From Pokkaliibacter plantistimulans (lineage in GTDB: Bacteria; Pseudomonadota; Gammaproteobacteria; Pseudomonadales; Balneatricaceae): a DNA stretch of 45,656 nucleotides. The DNA is taken from positions 1 to 45,656 of the forward strand of contig NZ_LAPT01000122.1 in NCBI RefSeq assembly GCF_003194385.1, in the 5' to 3' direction. Below, piece by piece: positions 1 to 6,607 of this stretch; the stretch's first letter is position 1, and the number at the start of each line of letters is the position of its first letter. Below the pieces are notes generated by a model, which was not told the DNA's origin, searched no databases, and saw only the letters and a program-made list of their open reading frames with translations. A program made the position numbers and the translations under genes.

Positions 1-20
1 TAGATTTTCAACGACCTGTT
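1..20. repeat. End of an interspersed palindromic repeat (copy 1, cut by window edge)
   Basis: The first 20 bases are the exact reverse complement of positions 6360-6379, which form the left end of the palindromic element at 6361-6502. The window edge cuts off the rest of this copy. The match is directly visible; calling it a dispersed repeat family is inference from two copies. Confidence 0.65.
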
Positions 21-159
21 GGCGGTGATTTCTCATTAGGTGGTATCAGACACAGGGAATCATGAGCTGACGCCGGTCAGCTCATTCAGGCAGGGATGTT
101 GCTTGGCTATTCCGAAGGGACGTACGTAAGGGCGGCGATCGGGATAACAGGAGTAATCC

Positions 160-522
160 ATGACTTCTTTATTGCAGAGCGATTTTCAGGGCGAGTACGA
201 GCAGGAAAGTTACGAAGCCATGCGCAGGCGTTATCCGGGCTTTGGCGTCGGGCTGTTTGAGCAGTTGCAGCTGCGTATGCCGGGCGTGTTTGCCGGTTTA
301 CGTTTCTATTACCGCAGTAACAGCCCTTTTGCGCTGGATGCCTTTGCCATCTGCAAAGGCCTGCAGACGGAATTCGCCATCCAGCTCGATGGCGATATTG
401 AAATGATCTGCATCTGGGACACCGACAGCCATATCGAGATCGGCGACTGGTACGACCAGGATCCGGTGACTGTGGCCCTGGACTATATTCGCCAGCACTA
501 TCTGGTGATGCATAGTGTGTGA
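160..522 (+). CDS. Conserved-looking hypothetical protein, 120 aa
   Basis: I do not recognise this protein. It is acidic and soluble, with no signal peptide or membrane segment. The C-terminal half is rich in Asp, Ile and Trp (IWDTDSHIEIGDWYDQDP). An AGGAG ribosome site at 149-153 lies 6 bases before the ATG, which fixes the start. Base composition matches the surrounding chromosome. It stands alone, with about 200 bases before the next gene. No function is proposed. Confidence 0.7.
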   Translation: MTSLLQSDFQGEYEQESYEAMRRRYPGFGVGLFEQLQLRMPGVFAGLRFYYRSNSPFALDAFAICKGLQTEFAIQLDGDIEMICIWDTDSHIEIGDWYDQDPVTVALDYIRQHYLVMHSV

Positions 523-719
523 TGCTGAGTTGCTCTTACGCCCCCTCAATATCGTTGTTCCCGCCTTACCCTGTCCTTTACTCCCGTCCTGCGTACATGC
601 GCTTAACCACTCAGGCACGTTGTGGCTGGGTTGCGCTCACCAGATGCGTTGATTAACCTACGGCCCGCTTGCAGAGGATGTAGTCGCAAGGTGTCTCGAT
701 ATCACAAGGGAGTGATGAA

Positions 720-1199
720 ATGGGTTCTGTTACTTTTGTTCTGCCAAAAATTGCGGCTGCTGATCTTGTTTTTGACGCCGCCGATACACGGGAAATTCTC
801 GCCTTCTTCTGGCCTCGCCAGACGACCGCCATCGACCATCTGGCTATTACCGATTCCGTAAGAGAGTTTGCCCAGGGGCTGCTTATTGTCGCTGTCGATG
901 CCTCCTATGCGATGGGCTATATCGACATTCTGGTGAATGTGCTGATCAAGCGTAAACCGGGGAGCAGCATTAAAAGTCTGGTGACCAAGCTGGTGAAGAA
1001 GAACGTCAGGCACTGGTGGAAACATGCGCAACAGAAAGACCTTCTGGATGCCAAAGTCTATGAGACGGTTCGCTCTGCCATAGCGCTCAAACAAAAGACT
1101 CAGCTGGATATGTATCTGAACGGATTGGCTCAGGTGTCTGACTCCGCAAGAAATACAGTGGCCTTTAACAAATCCTCCTGTAGCACTGTCTGGGCGTGA
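720..1199 (+). CDS. Hypothetical protein, 159 aa, upstream of ankyrin protein
   Basis: Unrecognised protein. The start is supported by AAGGGAG at 706-712, 7 bases before the ATG. Residues about 50-75 are hydrophobic (GLLIVAVDASYAMGYIDILV) and could be an amphipathic helix or a single membrane-associated segment. The following part is basic and helical (KSLVTKLVKKNVRHWWKH). Its stop overlaps the likely start region of the next gene, so the two are probably translated together. The pairing with a membrane-anchored ankyrin protein suggests a two-gene unit, but nothing in the sequence shows the role. Confidence 0.65.
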   Translation: MGSVTFVLPKIAAADLVFDAADTREILAFFWPRQTTAIDHLAITDSVREFAQGLLIVAVDASYAMGYIDILVNVLIKRKPGSSIKSLVTKLVKKNVRHWWKHAQQKDLLDAKVYETVRSAIALKQKTQLDMYLNGLAQVSDSARNTVAFNKSSCSTVWA

Positions 1200-1201
1200 A
1201 T

Positions 1202-1723
1202 ATGCTGATGAAACCCATCACGAAAGTTCTGATAGTACTCCTGGTCTTGCTCGGTATTTCCATCGCCATGGTGGTGTACCGGTATGCGCAGACCTCACCG
1301 CTGGCTCTGGTAGCAGAAGCATCGCTAGAGCCGACACCTGCGCCAATGAAGTGGCTGGCAGTCCAGTCACTGCATTACTTCCATCCGTCGGCAGAAGAGA
1401 TTGCTGACCTCAATCAGCAGGCCGGAGCACGTTATCTGGCGGCTTTGCCAGATCAAGCGGAGGCCAGAAGATTATTGCAGGAGTATCAACAGCAGGGTCT
1501 GGATCTCGATGCAAAAGACCAGCAGACCGGCACCGGGCTAACGGCATTACAGGGTGCTGCCATAGGTAATGAAACGGCGATGGTGAGCCTGTTGTTGTCA
1601 CTGGGAGCCAACCCGCTGGCGGAAGATGCGCAGGGCCGCACTGCACTGGCTCTGGTAGAGCAAAGCCAGAGAAATCGCCCTGATATGGACTTTTCTGCTG
1701 TGCTGGCACTGTTGAAAAAATGA
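1202..1723 (+). CDS. Membrane-anchored ankyrin-repeat protein
   Basis: The N-terminus has one strong hydrophobic segment (VLIVLLVLLGISIAMVV), a signal anchor or uncleaved signal. The C-terminal half carries ankyrin-type repeats: TALQGAAIGNETAMVSLLLSLGANPLAEDAQGRTAL matches the consensus pattern of a TxLxxAA helix pair, LLxxGA turn and next-repeat start. The protein probably sits in the inner membrane with a periplasmic repeat domain. A GTG at 1196 overlapping the previous stop, the ATG at 1202 or the ATG at 1208 could each be the start; none has a good ribosome site, which suggests coupling to the gene before. A perfect palindrome at 1740-1763 follows as a terminator. Confidence 0.7.
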   Translation: MLMKPITKVLIVLLVLLGISIAMVVYRYAQTSPLALVAEASLEPTPAPMKWLAVQSLHYFHPSAEEIADLNQQAGARYLAALPDQAEARRLLQEYQQQGLDLDAKDQQTGTGLTALQGAAIGNETAMVSLLLSLGANPLAEDAQGRTALALVEQSQRNRPDMDFSAVLALLKK

Positions 1724-1739
1724 GCTGACTGATAACGCT

Positions 1740-1763
1740 GAAGGGCATCCATGGATGCCCTTC
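1740..1763 (+). terminator. Perfect 24-bp palindrome downstream of the ankyrin gene
   Basis: The two halves gaagggcatcca and tggatgcccttc are exact reverse complements. The palindrome lies 17 bases after the ankyrin gene stop and 10 bases before the inferred integron cassette boundary. There is no run of T after it, so termination strength is uncertain. Confidence 0.5.
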
Positions 1764-1773
1764 AATCTGTCTG

Positions 1774-2400
1774 TTAAGGGGTAAGGATGAATCCGAGAGA
1801 ATTTCTAGATTTTCTACGATATGCAATAGGCAGTGTTGGCCCTGGTTACTACGGATATTCAGAAAGAGTTTATTGCTATGAGCTATATCACTTTCTTCGT
1901 GTGGCAATGTTTCATAGGCAACTAAACTCTACCCATCCCCATTTATACTTACATTCAGAGATTGTTAAAGTTGTACTTAATCATGCTGATGCAGAAAATA
2001 TAGGGGTTTATCCACTTGGTAATCAGCGGTCGCCAGATTTTATACTCCACGAGCCTAATACAGCAGCTAATCAGATAGCTGTTGTAGAAGTAAAAGTAAC
2101 ACCAAATGTTGGCTATGCAGCCTGTCTAGATGACCTAGAAAAGTTAAGTGAATTAAAACGCAGCTATCACTTTCAAGTCGGCGTATTCCTTTGCATAAAC
2201 TCAGGAATTAATAGGGTGTTTAAGCATATTAAAAGGGCTAGAGATGAGGGGCGTGAGCTAGACCCCGAGGTCATCATTATGGCTGTTCCTAAATGCGGAC
2301 AACAAATCCAAGAGCAGACAATTGGTCAGTTACTCTCTTAACAAATCGCTGCTGTCGGACAAATTTTCCGCTGCGCTCCAAATTTGCCGCAGAGGCGGCG
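1774..2400 (+). mobile_element. Solitary integron gene cassette (orphan, no integrase)
   Basis: The segment has the parts of a circularisable cassette: a 5' boundary G|TTAAGGGG at 1773/1774, one AT-rich gene with little untranslated sequence, and an attC site whose 3' core gcG|TTGTAGGC gives a boundary at 2400/2401. If the ends are joined, GTTAAGGG would pair with the CTCTTAAC arm of attC (2335-2342) at 7 of 8 positions, as expected for the R'/R'' boxes of a free cassette. The flanking genes have ordinary GC-rich composition, and no integrase gene lies in this window. I infer insertion at a non-canonical chromosomal GTT site, or the remains of a lost array. Confidence 0.7.
1787..2341 (+). CDS. 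Cassette-encoded protein with PD-(D/E)XK-like motif, 184 aa
   Basis: The gene is strikingly AT-rich compared with its neighbours (codons such as ATA, TTA and AGA are common), indicating recent acquisition. It fills the integron cassette: the start follows AAGGGG at 1776-1781, and its TAA stop lies inside the first arm of attC, a typical cassette arrangement. Residues about 84-104 read SPDFIL, then AVVEVKV, which fits the PD...(D/E)xK catalytic layout of restriction-endonuclease-like nucleases. An upstream Glu (HSEIVK) could complete the site. There is no membrane segment. The nuclease fold is inferred from one motif; the protein family is not recognised and the biological role is unknown. Confidence 0.75.
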   Translation: MNPREFLDFLRYAIGSVGPGYYGYSERVYCYELYHFLRVAMFHRQLNSTHPHLYLHSEIVKVVLNHADAENIGVYPLGNQRSPDFILHEPNTAANQIAVVEVKVTPNVGYAACLDDLEKLSELKRSYHFQVGVFLCINSGINRVFKHIKRARDEGRELDPEVIIMAVPKCGQQIQEQTIGQLLS

Positions 2401-2408
2401 TTGTAGGC
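2335..2408 (+). repeat. attC recombination site (59-base element)
   Basis: The outer arms are CTCTTAAC (2335-2342) and GCGTTGTAGGC (2398-2408), matching RYYYAAC and GTTRRRY apart from one or two bases. Between them, gctgctgtcggacaaattt pairs imperfectly with aaatttgccgcagaggcgg, leaving unpaired bases as in folded single-stranded attC sites. The length of about 72 bp is within the usual range. The upstream gene's stop codon lies in the first arm. Recognition is by structure and pattern; a covariance-model scan would settle it. Confidence 0.75.
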
Positions 2409-2423
2409 TGAGTCAGCTGGCGG

Positions 2424-3377
2424 CTAACTCACCCTCTTCTGCAACCACTCCCCAATCAAACGCTGCACCTGCTCGGCTTCCTCCACCATATTGCCCATGC
2501 GGATAAAGTCATGGGTCATGCCCGCGTAAACCCGGCACTCCACCTTATTACCTGCCTGCTGGAGCTGGCGGGCATAGTCCTGCGCTTCGTCGGCCAGTGG
2601 ATCACACTCGGCGACGATCACCAGCGCCGGTGGCAGCTGGCGCAGATCCTGCGCCTGTGAGGGGGCAAAGCGCCAGTCATGGCGTTCGCCCGGCTGGTTC
2701 AGATAGTTATCGTAGAACCATCGTAGCGTGCTGGCTTCCAGCAGATGGCCTTCGGCATAGCGCTGATGAGAGGCGCTGTTCATCTCGGCAGCGGTCACCG
2801 GATAGATCAGCACCTGAGTGACGGGAGGGTGCCAGTCGTGCTGTTCACGAGCCTGCAGGCACAGGGCGGTGGCCAGCGTGCCACCGGCGCTGTCGCCGCC
2901 AACGGCAATACGGGTCGGGTCGAGCGCTGCCTGGCTGCCGTGTTGCTGCAGCCACTGATACACATCCACCACATCATTGAACGCCGTCGGAAAGCGGTGC
3001 TCCGGTGCCAGGCGATAGCCCACCGCCAGCACGGCAAAACCGGAATAGCTGGCCAGCGCACGGCAGAGAATATCGTGGGAGTCGAGGCTGCCCACACAGT
3101 AACCGCCGCCGTGCAGATACAGCAGCACCGGGCTGCTGGCGGTGGTTGCCAGCGGGCGATACAGGCGCAGCGGCAACCCGGCACCGTCGCGGCTGCGGAT
3201 GCTCAGGTTTTCCACGCTGGCCATGGCTTTGGGCGGCTGGTCGAGCAGGGCCGAGGCGTTGTCGAACTCCTGACGGGCACGCTCCGGTGTCTGCTGTTCC
3301 ATTGGCTTGCGCGTACCGTTGAGGGTGCCAAGCTCAATCAGCTCCAGAAAGGCTTCTATTTCAGGGTGGAGGGCCAT
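2424..3377 (-). CDS. Alpha/beta hydrolase, hormone-sensitive-lipase family esterase
   Basis: A 317-aa soluble hydrolase of the HSL (bacterial Aes-like) family. Visible motifs are the oxyanion-hole HGGGY near residue 90, the nucleophile elbow GDSAGG near residue 160, the catalytic Asp in CDPLADE and the catalytic His in THDF. I start at the ATG giving MALHPEIEAF, which fits the family cap domain; an open frame continues 56 codons upstream with composition unlike a protein and overlaps the neighbouring hydroxylase. It lies 70 bases after the ornithine hydroxylase on the same strand, so it may belong to the siderophore operon, perhaps as an esterase acting on the siderophore or its acyl chain. 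That role is inference. Confidence 0.88.
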   Translation of the reverse strand: MALHPEIEAFLELIELGTLNGTRKPMEQQTPERARQEFDNASALLDQPPKAMASVENLSIRSRDGAGLPLRLYRPLATTASSPVLLYLHGGGYCVGSLDSHDILCRALASYSGFAVLAVGYRLAPEHRFPTAFNDVVDVYQWLQQHGSQAALDPTRIAVGGDSAGGTLATALCLQAREQHDWHPPVTQVLIYPVTAAEMNSASHQRYAEGHLLEASTLRWFYDNYLNQPGERHDWRFAPSQAQDLRQLPPALVIVAECDPLADEAQDYARQLQQAGNKVECRVYAGMTHDFIRMGNMVEEAEQVQRLIGEWLQKRVS

Positions 3378-3447
3378 GGGCGTCAGTGCTCCTGCTGTAC
3401 TGGCTGAAATTATCGCTGGCTGAAATCGTGAAGACGTACCGGGTGGT

Positions 3448-4731
3448 TCAGGCATACGCCTTGCGGCTGGGGCGCTGCAGTTCGGGCAGCAACGCATCGC
3501 GGATTTCCGCTGAGCGAATGGCCAGCACCGACAGCAGGGTGTCACTCAGGCCGTGGGTGTTTTCGCTGCAGCCCTGCAGGAAGATCTGCGGCAGGAAGTG
3601 CGGGCGGGTAGCCACACGGTAGTAGCGGTCGGTCTGGTTGCTGTCGAGCCAGTCGGCCAGCGGTGCCAGCAGCTGATGATGGGCCTGACGCTGGAAGCCG
3701 GTGGCGAGAATCACCGCATCATAGTCCTGACGGAAGAAGGTGCCGCTGTCCTGATCATGCAGGGTCAGGGCCAGCTGATCGCCATGGGCTTCTGCCTGCG
3801 CAATGCCATGGCAGCGCAGGTAACGATGACGCTGCTGGCTGCTGACCTTCTGCAGATACAGGGTCTGATAGATCTGCTCGATCAGTGGCAGATCGACCAC
3901 CGCATAGTTGGTGTTGCTGAACTCGGTGAGCAGCTGGCTGCGGTCTTCTTCGGCACTGGCGTAGATAAAGTCGGTGTAGCTGGGGTTGAACACTTCATTG
4001 ACGAAGGGGCTGTCATCGGCGGGCTTGAGCGCGCGGGAGCGGCTGATCAGATCGACCTGATACCCCGGATGGCGACTGTGCAGATCCATAAAGATTTCCG
4101 CCGCGCTCTGACCGGCGCCCACCACGGCAATACGTAACGGACGTGATGGCAGGGCGGCAACCTGCTGCAGGTAGCGGGAAGAGTGGAACACCTGCGGATG
4201 GCCAGCCAGCCCTCTGAACTCTTCCGGAATACGCGGGCTGCCGCCAATACCCAGTGCCAGATTGCGGGTCAGACGCTCATGGAGGCGGCCATCACTGCCG
4301 CGACTGCGCACCCGCAGACACACCACTTCCCGGCCTTCCTGCTGCGGCAGGACTTCCACTACCTCTTCGCCGTAGTGCACATCCTGATCGAAATGGTCGG
4401 CGGCCCAGGTCAGGTACTGGTTGAATTCCTGACGGCTGGGGAAGAAGGTCTTGAGGTTGATAAAGTCTTCCAGCCGCTGGTTCTGGTGCAGGTAGTTGAT
4501 AAAGGTAAAGGCGCTGGCCGGGTTGCGCAGGGTGGCCAGATCCTTGAGGAAGGACACCTGCATGGTGGTGCCGTCCAGCAGCATGTTGCCGTGCCAGACG
4601 AAGTCGTTCTGGCGCTCGATAAAGCAGCTGTCCAGCGTGGTGCCAGCCGCCTGAGGTAGTTCGGCCAGGGCGATGGCCAGTGACAGGTTGGAAGGGCCGA
4701 AGCCCACGCCGATCAGATCATGGATATGCAT
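3448..4731 (-). CDS. pvdA-like: L-ornithine N5-monooxygenase (siderophore hydroxylase)
   Basis: A flavin N-hydroxylating monooxygenase of 427 aa. It would hydroxylate the side-chain amine of L-ornithine, using NADPH and oxygen, as the first step of hydroxamate siderophore synthesis in the cytoplasm. Motifs are the N-terminal FAD site GVGFGPSNLS, the block VSFLKDLATLRNPASAFTF, the NADPH site VVGAGQSAAE, the PvdA-specific LKPADDSPFVNEVF, and the late ATGF and LSDTLLSV blocks. The overall pattern is close to Pseudomonas PvdA rather than lysine hydroxylase IucD. I start at the ATG giving MHIHDLIG, since AGGA lies about 9 bases upstream and the longer frame has no ribosome site. The acyltransferase that would act next is encoded immediately upstream. 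Confidence 0.92.
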   Translation of the reverse strand: MHIHDLIGVGFGPSNLSLAIALAELPQAAGTTLDSCFIERQNDFVWHGNMLLDGTTMQVSFLKDLATLRNPASAFTFINYLHQNQRLEDFINLKTFFPSRQEFNQYLTWAADHFDQDVHYGEEVVEVLPQQEGREVVCLRVRSRGSDGRLHERLTRNLALGIGGSPRIPEEFRGLAGHPQVFHSSRYLQQVAALPSRPLRIAVVGAGQSAAEIFMDLHSRHPGYQVDLISRSRALKPADDSPFVNEVFNPSYTDFIYASAEEDRSQLLTEFSNTNYAVVDLPLIEQIYQTLYLQKVSSQQRHRYLRCHGIAQAEAHGDQLALTLHDQDSGTFFRQDYDAVILATGFQRQAHHQLLAPLADWLDSNQTDRYYRVATRPHFLPQIFLQGCSENTHGLSDTLLSVLAIRSAEIRDALLPELQRPSRKAYA

Positions 4732-4765
4732 TGCGGTAGTCCTGTGCGTCATGGGTGGGGCGGCA

Positions 4766-5833
4766 TCAACGGGGTGGCAAGGGCTGCCAGCGCTGTTCAC
4801 TGAAGAAGGTTTCCCGCGACAGCATCAGCAGCTGAGCGCGCTTGTGCGGGAAGTCAAAACCTTTGAGGTTGGCAAAACCCAGCTGCTGGGCATGGCCGAT
4901 CAGCCGGGCGTTATCGTGCCGGGGCTCGGCGACGATACGCTGGGTGCGTGGGTCATCCAGCAGCAGGAAATGCTGCAGGGACGGGAACCATGCGCTGAAC
5001 CAGGGGCGGCCACGATAGGCGTCTTCCCCGACCAGCAGATGCCAGCCGCGGTCGTAATCTTCGACCTGATAGAAGGGCGCGATGCGGTCTTCGCGCGCCC
5101 AGTAAACCTCGAAATAGGCAAAGGGCTGCTCATCGAAACAGGCGATTAGCGTCTGGCTGTGCGGATCGGCTGCCTGCTTTTGCAGATACTCGCGGTGCTG
5201 CTGCATATCGCCCTGTTCCTGCCAGAAATGCGCAACCCGCGGATCGTTCATCCAGCGGTTGAAGCAGGGCAGGTCGGCATCCAGCTCCAGCGTACGCAGG
5301 CTCAGGGTCTGGCCGAGCCAGGGAATATAGCGCCGGTACAGAGTGCCATTGCGTTTCAGCGGACGCAGTGGATGGCGGCGGCCATTGGCATCCATGACGT
5401 AGCGCTGAGGGAAGGCCGGTGTCAGCGGCTGGTTGAGCCATAGCAGCGGCGACTGCCAGAAGCGTTCCGCCTCCACTATCAGCAGCACCTGTTCCGCTGA
5501 TGACTGCTGCTGCCAGCCCAGCCCCTGTCGCAGCAGCTGTGCTGCCAGTTCAGGAGCGGTCTGCAGCACTACCTCGCCGGGGGCCGCAGGCTGAGCAAAC
5601 ACATAGTCGAGTGCGGCCAGTGTGGCGGCCAGGCTGGCATCGGCCGGGGCATGCAGCTGCTCTGCCTGCCAGCGAAAACGTTGCAGATCAGCCGCAGCGG
5701 GCAGCTGCACCAGCAGGACCGCACCGTCCTGCTGCACATGGATGGCTTGCAACTGTTCAGACTGACCGGCCTGAGGGCTCAGGTGCAGATTGCTGTAGCT
5801 GATAAAGGCGGTGGAGGGAGTAGTGGTTGGCAT
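4766..5833 (-). CDS. Siderophore-type N-acyltransferase (AlcB/IucB family GNAT)
   Basis: A 355-aa protein with a variable N-terminal half and a C-terminal GNAT acyltransferase domain of the AlcB/IucB/RhbD siderophore type. Family blocks visible are FNRWMNDPRVAHFWQE, FAYFEVYWAREDRIAPFY, DRGWHLLVGE, HFLLLDDPRTQRIVAEPRHDNARLI and LGFANLKGFDFPHKRAQLL. It probably transfers an acetyl or other acyl group to N5-hydroxyornithine, giving the hydroxamate. It lies 34 bases upstream of the hydroxylase on the same strand, so the two form an operon. AAGGA sits 9 bases before the chosen ATG; another ATG lies two codons upstream. A candidate Fur site lies at 5925-5943. Confidence 0.87.
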   Translation of the reverse strand: MPTTTPSTAFISYSNLHLSPQAGQSEQLQAIHVQQDGAVLLVQLPAAADLQRFRWQAEQLHAPADASLAATLAALDYVFAQPAAPGEVVLQTAPELAAQLLRQGLGWQQQSSAEQVLLIVEAERFWQSPLLWLNQPLTPAFPQRYVMDANGRRHPLRPLKRNGTLYRRYIPWLGQTLSLRTLELDADLPCFNRWMNDPRVAHFWQEQGDMQQHREYLQKQAADPHSQTLIACFDEQPFAYFEVYWAREDRIAPFYQVEDYDRGWHLLVGEDAYRGRPWFSAWFPSLQHFLLLDDPRTQRIVAEPRHDNARLIGHAQQLGFANLKGFDFPHKRAQLLMLSRETFFSEQRWQPLPPR

Positions 5834-5924
5834 GGGCATCCGTCCTTGGGTGACGGAGCGGAGCGCAGATACATCCGTCGTCCTGATCACCCTGTATAAA
5901 AACTGGCTGCCCTAAGTGACGGAT

Positions 5925-5943
5925 GAGAGTGATTTTTATTTAT
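5925..5943 (-). promoter_or_regulatory. Candidate Fur box before the siderophore genes
   Basis: Read on the minus strand, ATAAATAAAAATCACTCTC matches the 19-base Fur consensus GATAATGATAATCATTATC at about 12 positions by eye. It lies about 90 bases upstream of the acyltransferase start. A possible -10 (TATACA) lies downstream of it. Iron control is expected for siderophore genes, but the match is moderate. Confidence 0.35.
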
Positions 5944-5987
5944 TTTGTGGCGGCTGTGGTGGCAGTGAAGCAGAGCATAAACCGGTT

Positions 5988-6320
5988 TCAGGGGCGGGGC
6001 GCCAGCCAGTACGTCCGCTGTAGCAGGAAATAGCCCAGCAGGGTGCCGATGGGAAAGCCAATCATCATAAAGGCACCGAGCACTTCCGAGGCCTTGCGGG
6101 CCGCCTCAAATCGGTAGCCGCAGCCAACGGCCAGCAGACCGTGCAGCAGGAACAGGCAGAAACTGGTCAGCGCCATGGCGGGCAGATAGGGGCTGGCATC
6201 GGGGCCAACCAGCAGCAGGCAGATGCCGTTAGTGATGAAGTAGAGCATGCCCAGCAGAATGTGAAAGCCCATCAGTTTGCGGTGGTTCTGATTGTGGATC
6301 GGGGCTGTCCATCGTTGCAT
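5988..6320 (-). CDS. Small inner-membrane protein, 110 aa
   Basis: Unrecognised polytopic membrane protein. Three hydrophobic segments are visible: residues about 18-38 (GFHILLGMLYFITNGICLLLV), 47-68 (MALTSFCLFLLHGLLAVGCGY) and 80-102 (GAFMMIGFPIGTLLGYFLLQ). Basic residues at the N-terminus and between helices 2 and 3 suggest the N-terminus is inside. It sits between the divergent siderophore gene sets but has its own spacing, so a link with siderophore transport is only positional. Confidence 0.72.
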   Translation of the reverse strand: MQRWTAPIHNQNHRKLMGFHILLGMLYFITNGICLLLVGPDASPYLPAMALTSFCLFLLHGLLAVGCGYRFEAARKASEVLGAFMMIGFPIGTLLGYFLLQRTYWLAPRP

Positions 6321-6360
6321 CGGGAATCCTTACGGCTGGGTTGTGTTGGAGTTCAGTCTA

Positions 6361-6502
6361 ACAGGTCGTTGAAAATCTATCTGCGTTGCCGAATACCGCG
6401 TCAAAAACAGGCTAAAAATGCTCATTTAGCTCACTAAACTCCGCTTTTTTGCCAGTTCTTTTCTTGTCTCGGCTGCCTCGATTACGCTTTTCAACGATCT
6501 GT
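6361..6502. repeat. 142-bp palindromic interspersed element (MITE/REP-like)
   Basis: The ends ACAGGTCGTTGAAAA and the complement of TTTTCAACGATCTGT form near-perfect terminal inverted repeats. Internal arms also pair imperfectly around the centre (aaaaatgctcatttag against ctaaactccgctttttt), so the whole element could fold into one long hairpin. It encodes no protein. Its left end recurs in inverse orientation at positions 1-20. No target duplication is obvious. It lies just upstream of the exporter gene and may influence its transcription. Confidence 0.65.
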
Positions 6503-6607
6503 GAACCACTTCTGTCCGCTTGCATAGATGGTAGTAGCATCAGGCTAAATCGGCAGCGGGATAAAACGTCTAGTGGAAACTGTCCCGCGATGCGAGAGCC
6601 ACACGTC

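Noticed and set aside
622-861. Plus-strand 79-codon frame overlapping the 720 gene
   Set aside because: It overlaps out of frame a gene with a good ribosome site, and its sequence is Arg/Pro/Leu-rich without domain features.
5988-6320. Siderophore transport role for the small membrane protein
   Set aside because: Only position suggests it; its sequence shows no transporter family features.
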